From the NCBI GenBank assembly GCA_030152305.1, contig JASKOM010000001.1:1-64000 (forward strand): a stretch of DNA of 64,000 nucleotides, in the 5' to 3' direction. The notes under the pieces are model-generated. The model was given only the letters and a program-made list of their open reading frames with translations, did not search any database and was not told the DNA's origin. Of the stretch, positions 59,338-64,000 are shown in pieces (within the stretch, counting starts at the first letter, position 1; each line of letters starts with the position of its first letter). Source of the DNA: Campylobacterota bacterium (GTDB lineage: Bacteria; Campylobacterota; Campylobacteria; Campylobacterales; Thiovulaceae). The position numbers and the translations under genes were made by a program.

Positions 59338-59964
59338 ATGGCTAGATATATTGGACCAGTTGAAAAGATCGAAAGACGATTTGGTGTTAGTTTAAATTTA
59401 AAAGGTGAAAGACGACTTGCTGGAAAATCTGCTCTTGAAAAAAGACCTTTTGCTCCAGGGCAACACGGTCAGAAAAAAGGCAAAAGTTCAGAGTATGGTC
59501 TTCAGCTTAACGAAAAGCAAAAAGCTAAATTTATGTATGGTTTAAGTGAAAAACAATTTGCTAACTTATTTAAATTAGCTCGTAGAATGAGCGGAAACAC
59601 AGGTTTTAATATTATTGCTCTTCTTGAACGAAGATTAGATAATGTTGTTTATCGAATGGGTTTTGCTACAACTAGAGCAGGTGCTAGACAAATTGTTACA
59701 CATGGACATGTTCTCGTTGATGGTCAACCTGTGAATATTCCTTCTATGAAATTAAAAGCAGGTCAAGCTGTTTCTATCGTTGAAGGCAAAAAAAATAATT
59801 CACAAATTCAAAAATCACTTGAATTAACAAAACAAACAGGTATTGTTGAGTGGGTATCAGTCGATAAAGATTCAATGAGTGGAGTGTTTACTAGAGTTCC
59901 TGACAGAAAAGAAGTAAATATTCCTATTGAGGAACGACTTATCGTTGAACTATATTCTAAATAA
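59338..59964 (+). CDS. rpsD: 30S ribosomal protein S4
   Basis: 208 aa. [50 protein letters not shown] and the S4 RNA-binding fold. 16S assembly initiator, often also repressor of its own operon. Confidence 0.98.
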   Translation: MARYIGPVEKIERRFGVSLNLKGERRLAGKSALEKRPFAPGQHGQKKGKSSEYGLQLNEKQKAKFMYGLSEKQFANLFKLARRMSGNTGFNIIALLERRLDNVVYRMGFATTRAGARQIVTHGHVLVDGQPVNIPSMKLKAGQAVSIVEGKKNNSQIQKSLELTKQTGIVEWVSVDKDSMSGVFTRVPDRKEVNIPIEERLIVELYSK

Positions 59965-59985
59965 TATTTATAAGGACCTTGTGTA

Positions 59986-61083
59986 ATGAGAAAGATTAAA
60001 ACTGCTCCTCTACTTCCTACTAAATTTGAGATTGAAGAGGTAAATGAACGAGAGATAAATATTCGTGTATCTCCATTTGAATCAGGAATGGCTATTTCGA
60101 TAGCACATCCTTTAAAAAGACTGCTAATGAATAGCACAATAGGTTATTCTGCAGTAGCTATTAAAGTCGAAAATGCTTCGCATGAATTTGATAATATTTC
60201 TGGAATGTTAGAAGACATATCAGAATTAATAATTAATCTTAAATCTATTCGTTTTAAATTAAAAGATGGTCTAGAGAGAGCTGAGGTTTCATACTCGTTC
60301 AAAGGTTCAAAAGAAATTTATGGTGCTGATTTAGAAAATAATGAAGTTGGAATCGTTACTCCAAAAAGTTTTTTGGCTACTTTAAATGAAGATGGTCAGC
60401 TAGATTTTAAACTTATTATTTATCAAGGTATGGGCTATGTTCCAAGTGAAGATATTAGAGCAACTATTTTAGAAAATGAGTACGATAATTATATTCCACT
60501 TGATGCATATTTTACACCAATTAGAAAAGCAAATTATAAAATAGATAATATTCTTGTTGATGATGATCCTAATTTTGAAGCTGTAACATTTAATATTGTT
60601 ACAGATGGACAAATTTCTCCTAAAGAAGCTCTTTCTTATACATTGGCTACTTTTGATACTCAATTAGGTGCCTTTAAGAAAATTAACAGCGATGCAGTTG
60701 AACCTATGCAAAAAATTTTTTTGCCCCTAGAAGAGACTAATGTAGTTGTTGATGAAAAAGAAATTGAAGAAGAATTAGAAGTTTTAACAAAAGAAGAAGA
60801 AGATATAGTCAATAAATTGCTTATGGAAATAAAAGATATTCCTGTTAAACAACGAGTCGCTAATACATTAATTTCTCACGGTTATAAATACACAGGTGAT
60901 GTAGTTTTTTTAGATGATAGAGATTTAAAAGAACTTAAACATTTTGGTCAGAATTCTGTTGTAGAATTAAATGCTGCTCTTGATAAACAACAATTAGATA
61001 AAGCTATAAGAGAAGAATTAAGCGATAAAATAAAAAAAGAGTTTGAAAGACGAAGAAAAATTAACGAAGAAACAATTAGTTAA
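59986..61083 (+). CDS. rpoA: DNA-directed RNA polymerase alpha subunit
   Basis: 365 aa, longer than the usual ~330. The N-terminal dimer domain has ISIAHPLKRLLMNSTIGYS; the C-terminal domain (~265-340) has DIPVKQRVANTLISHGYKYT and LKELKHFGQNSVVELNA. Extra charged residues (~245-262 and the C-terminal tail KIKKEFERRRK) account for the length. Confidence 0.97.
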   Translation: MRKIKTAPLLPTKFEIEEVNEREINIRVSPFESGMAISIAHPLKRLLMNSTIGYSAVAIKVENASHEFDNISGMLEDISELIINLKSIRFKLKDGLERAEVSYSFKGSKEIYGADLENNEVGIVTPKSFLATLNEDGQLDFKLIIYQGMGYVPSEDIRATILENEYDNYIPLDAYFTPIRKANYKIDNILVDDDPNFEAVTFNIVTDGQISPKEALSYTLATFDTQLGAFKKINSDAVEPMQKIFLPLEETNVVVDEKEIEEELEVLTKEEEDIVNKLLMEIKDIPVKQRVANTLISHGYKYTGDVVFLDDRDLKELKHFGQNSVVELNAALDKQQLDKAIREELSDKIKKEFERRRKINEETIS

Positions 61084-61147
61084 TATATATTTCTTGATAC
61101 GATCGATTATCGAATAGAAATAATCAAATTCAAAGAGGAAAAAAAAG

Positions 61148-61501
61148 ATGAGACATAGAAACGGTTATAAGAAACTAGGATTGACTTCTGCTCATAGACA
61201 AGCACTCCTAAAAAACCTTGCTATCTCAATTGTTACTGAGGGTCGAATTGAGACCACTCTAGCAAAAGCAAAAACTTTTAAAAGTTACATTGAGAAATTA
61301 GTTACAAAAGCAAGAGTTAATGATTTTAATGCACACAGAGATGTGTTCCAGTTGTTACAACATAAAGAAGCAACTAAAAAATTAATTAATGATATTGCTC
61401 CTAAATTTGTAGGTGTTAATGGTGGCTATACAAGAGTAATCAAAACACGAACACGAAAAGGCGATGCCTCTTTAATGGCAATTATCGAATTTACAAAATA
61501 A
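61148..61501 (+). CDS. rplQ: 50S ribosomal protein L17
   Basis: 117 aa. [20 protein letters not shown] and [20 protein letters not shown] are diagnostic. Last gene of the alpha operon; an AGAGGAAAAA ribosome site precedes the ATG. Confidence 0.98.
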   Translation: MRHRNGYKKLGLTSAHRQALLKNLAISIVTEGRIETTLAKAKTFKSYIEKLVTKARVNDFNAHRDVFQLLQHKEATKKLINDIAPKFVGVNGGYTRVIKTRTRKGDASLMAIIEFTK

Positions 61502-61516
61502 TATTTATTTTTTTAT

Positions 61517-61540
61517 ACTTCTCGATTCTCATCGGGAAGT
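61517..61540. terminator. bidirectional terminator between rplQ and dnaB
   Basis: ACTTCTCGAT, a 4-base loop, ATCGGGAAGT: a 10-bp stem with one G-T pair, preceded by a long T run and followed by AAATAT, between converging genes. Confidence 0.75.
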
Positions 61541-61554
61541 AAATATCTCAATTC

Positions 61555-63009
61555 TTAAAATTGAGGCATGTCATATTCGTCATTCGAATCAAATCTAAAT
61601 GGCTCTGTTATATTTATTTTTGTTGGCTGTTGAATAACATAATTCTTAGTTTCTCCGTCATAATAATCTGTAAATTTAGTTAAATGTTTATGAAAGTGTA
61701 ATTTCACCGTTCCAGTTGGACCATTTCTTTGTTTTGCAATAATTAATTCAGCTTCAACAACTATTTGTTCAGGTTCACTAACTTGTTGCTGATTTGGTTG
61801 AACATTTTTCTTTTCAAGTTCAGCTTTTTTTCTATAAACATCATCTCTATAAACAAATAAAATAATATCAGCATCCTGTTCAATAGAACCAGATTCTCTA
61901 ATATCACTCATTATTGGTCTTTTATCTGTTCTGCTTTCCAATGCACGATTAAGTTGCGAAAGAGCCAAAATAGGTATTTTTAATTCTCTTGCTAATAATT
62001 TTAAGTTTCTACTTATTTCTGATATTTCTGCTTGTCTATCTTTTGATCCTGCTGAATTCATAATTTGAAGATAATCTATAACTGCAAGAGATAATTTTGG
62101 ATTTTTGCTTTTTAGTTTTCGTAATTTTGTTCTTAATTGATTAATATTAATTCCGCCATCATCATCAACAAAAAGCATTTTATCTTCGAATTTCTTGAGT
62201 GAATGATGAATTCGTGAATATTCATTATCAGACAAAGAACCTGTTCTAACTTTTTGAAGTTCAATTCCAGAATCTATACTTAATAATCTTAACATTAATT
62301 GTTCAACTGGCATTTCGAGAGAAAAAAAAGCAACTCCACTATTATTTTGAACCGCTTGATAAACAACATTTAGAGCGAGAGCGGTTTTGCCCATTGATGG
62401 ACGAGCTGCAAGAATAACTAAATCACCAGCATTGAAACCAGTTGTCATTTTATTTAACACTTTAAAACCTGTATCGATGCCGATTAAATCTTTATTTTCT
62501 CTTTCTCTCATTTTATCGATATACGACGATGTAATTTCAATAATTTCATTACTTTCTTTGAAATCGCCTCCACCATTTTGTCCGATTGCAAAAACTTTAC
62601 CTTCAACAAAATTTAATAATTCATCACTTTCCATATCTTGCTGAAAAATAGCATGTTCTATTTCTTTTGCTAAATTTAACAATTCTCTTTTAATACTTTT
62701 ATTTTTTAGTTCAGCAATATAGTGTTCAATTTTTGTAACAGCCATTTCTGTAAAAATATTTAAAAATTCATTTTCGTTAAATTTTCTTTGTTTTTCTAGA
62801 TGTTCTTTAATCATTTCTTCAGTAATTATTTTCTTGGAGAAATATATATGAATAATAGCTTTATAAACATGTTGATGAAATTCAAAATAAAAATCTTTTT
62901 CAGATATTTCAGAACTTACCTCATCAATAAATTCTGGTTGAAAAATTAAAGATGATAAAATAACTCGTTCAATGGAACGATTAAAAATCTTGTGATACGG
63001 GATATCCAT
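61555..63009 (-). CDS. dnaB: replicative DNA helicase DnaB
   Basis: 484 aa. N-terminal DnaB domain (residues ~8-110), linker, and RecA-like domain with Walker A LAARPSMGKTALALNVVYQA (near 205), FFSLEMP, VIDYLQIMNS and LSQLNRALESRTDKRP. It unwinds DNA at the fork. One octamer, IDEVSSE near residue 25. GGAGG ribosome site upstream. Confidence 0.96.
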   Translation of the reverse strand: MDIPYHKIFNRSIERVILSSLIFQPEFIDEVSSEISEKDFYFEFHQHVYKAIIHIYFSKKIITEEMIKEHLEKQRKFNENEFLNIFTEMAVTKIEHYIAELKNKSIKRELLNLAKEIEHAIFQQDMESDELLNFVEGKVFAIGQNGGGDFKESNEIIEITSSYIDKMRERENKDLIGIDTGFKVLNKMTTGFNAGDLVILAARPSMGKTALALNVVYQAVQNNSGVAFFSLEMPVEQLMLRLLSIDSGIELQKVRTGSLSDNEYSRIHHSLKKFEDKMLFVDDDGGININQLRTKLRKLKSKNPKLSLAVIDYLQIMNSAGSKDRQAEISEISRNLKLLARELKIPILALSQLNRALESRTDKRPIMSDIRESGSIEQDADIILFVYRDDVYRKKAELEKKNVQPNQQQVSEPEQIVVEAELIIAKQRNGPTGTVKLHFHKHLTKFTDYYDGETKNYVIQQPTKINITEPFRFDSNDEYDMPQF

Positions 63010-63140
63010 AAAACCTCCAAAAGTGAAATATATGTGTTAAAAACATTAAGCTATGAATCATATCAGAAAATAATTATCATGAATAGGTTAATTAACACAT
63101 ACGGTAAAATAAGAAGCTAGAAATCCATGGAGATTAAATA

Positions 63141-64000
63141 ATGATTAATAAGTTAGAGCTAGATAAATATATAGAAAAGATCCCGCCAAAACCAGATATT
63201 ATAATAAAAGTAATTGAACAAGTTGAAGCTGGAAATTTAAAAAAAGGGGCAGAAATAGCTCGAGAAGATCCAATATTAGTTCGTTATATGCAAAATTTAA
63301 TTAACAAGCCTATATTTGGTTTTCGAAAAACAGTAACAGATATAGTTCAAATATTTGCACTATTTGGAATAGATCATGTTCATGAATTATTACATCACTA
63401 TTTATTAACTTTAATGTCTCCAAAAAAATGGAGAATATTTAAATTAAATGATAACAGCTTTAGAGATCTACAAGCTGAATTAAGTTTTTATTGGGGTCGA
63501 ATTCTGGAATTTGAAAACATTCAAAATCGAGAAATGGCTCTTGCAATATCATTATTACCGTTATCAATTATTGTATGCGACGAATTATTTCATAGTTACA
63601 AAAATGAAATATCTTTGTTGGAAGACACATCAACGATCGATTATGATTTTTTGTTACATAAATTAACAGAAGTAAGATTATCAGAATTAAGTGCAAGAAT
63701 TGGTAATTTTTGGGGATTTCCAAAAACAGCATTAGATATTTTACTAGCATCATCACCAAATTATAGAAACAATAATTATAACTTTCAGAATTTAGTAAAA
63801 AATATTGATAAAAATAAATTACCTGTTTCAGAATTAGAAAAGTTAGAACGATTAGAAAAAATTAATAGACTTGGGAGATGGATGCATTTAGTATTTTTCT
63901 ATGTATTAAGCAAACCTTTATTTATAAATAGTAACTTAAACACTTTCATAAAATTTGACACAGAATATATAGAACCTATATATCAAAAATTTAGCGAACT
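63141..64000 (+). CDS. HDOD domain protein (partial at right edge)
   Basis: ATG 63141 with GGAG seven bases upstream; the frame stays open to the window end (about 286 residues). IPPKPDIIIKVIEQVEAGNL, ARGDP-like AREDPILVRYMQNLINKP and IVQIFALFGIDHVHELLHHY match the HDOD domain, a degenerate HD domain found in signalling proteins of flagellated bacteria. Divergent from dnaB with about 130 bases between. Function is unknown; roles in c-di-GMP signalling or motility are known for relatives. Confidence 0.75.
   Translation, partial: MINKLELDKYIEKIPPKPDIIIKVIEQVEAGNLKKGAEIAREDPILVRYMQNLINKPIFGFRKTVTDIVQIFALFGIDHVHELLHHYLLTLMSPKKWRIFKLNDNSFRDLQAELSFYWGRILEFENIQNREMALAISLLPLSIIVCDELFHSYKNEISLLEDTSTIDYDFLLHKLTEVRLSELSARIGNFWGFPKTALDILLASSPNYRNNNYNFQNLVKNIDKNKLPVSELEKLERLEKINRLGRWMHLVFFYVLSKPLFINSNLNTFIKFDTEYIEPIYQKFSE

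Overview
This is a 64 kb stretch of a very AT-rich bacterial chromosome (roughly 29-30% GC by eye). Gene content and order point to the Campylobacterota (Epsilonproteobacteria). The order tatD-mltD-rlpA-hisB-lptC-lptA-engB, the 5-formyl-THF cyclo-ligase/rny overlap, a long FolP, a DapC-type aminotransferase and the rpmJ-rpsM-rpsK-rpsD-rpoA-rplQ block all fit that phylum. Genus cannot be fixed from the sequence alone. No rRNA, tRNA or CRISPR array was seen.

Layout. 0-4.2 kb is accessory: a WD40 tail, a frameshifted Lcl_C-like gene, an NYN-domain protein, and two tandem lipoproteins behind a poly-G promoter. The lipoprotein pair sits between era and a displaced copy of the era 3' end. 4.2-9.3 kb is a minus-strand housekeeping run (era, moaE, moaD, miaB, truD, folP). 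9.5-11.3 kb has ridA, an acidic ORF, a membrane protein and a FixH/CcoH-like gene. 11.4-14.7 kb is a broken, chimeric beta-propeller/peptidase surface protein, followed by a truncated IS607-type recombinase. 15.9-22.8 kb is a plus-strand cell-envelope operon ending in engB and proA. 22.8-26.5 kb is an accessory island (KilA-N protein, glycine-zipper protein, TerB-like protein, YkgJ-like protein) flanked by a displaced copy of the proA 3' end. 26.5-35.8 kb is minus-strand core (murJ, a DUF2491-like gene, an outer-membrane protein, murD, dapC, a Fur-like gene, and a CCA-transferase/GlmM fusion). 35.8-40.6 kb holds a DUF4041/GIY-YIG protein and a TerD-TerD-TerC-TerB operon. 41-45 kb has queC, aroA, 5-FCL and rny. 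45.3-54.4 kb has two tandem comEA-like genes, gyrB with two inteins, a C10 peptidase and an unknown gene. 54.4-57.8 kb is minus-strand nadK, tatA, DAHP synthase, prmA and cheY. 58.4-61.5 kb is the alpha ribosomal operon, followed by dnaB (minus) and a partial HDOD gene at the right edge.

The strongest unexplained signal is the octamer GATGAGGT, nearly always preceded by a pyrimidine. I located 45 exact copies on the two strands, where about one is expected from base composition. It is spread over core genes, both gyrB inteins and intergenic regions, with no strand bias. It is read in-frame mostly as Asp-Glu-Val with an otherwise uncommon GAG codon, and occurs as inverted pairs forming hairpins. 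This is how DNA-uptake sequences of Pasteurellaceae and Neisseria behave. The window also carries two ComEA-like DNA-binding proteins and two islands that look like homology-anchored acquisitions at the 3' ends of era and proA. Together these suggest a competence-linked uptake or recombination signal; this is inference.

A second signal is a ~120 bp element shared by the upstream regions of the YkgJ/TerB-like operon (26.3 kb) and the TerD operon (37.5 kb). It suggests that the two distant operons are co-regulated parts of one stress-response system.
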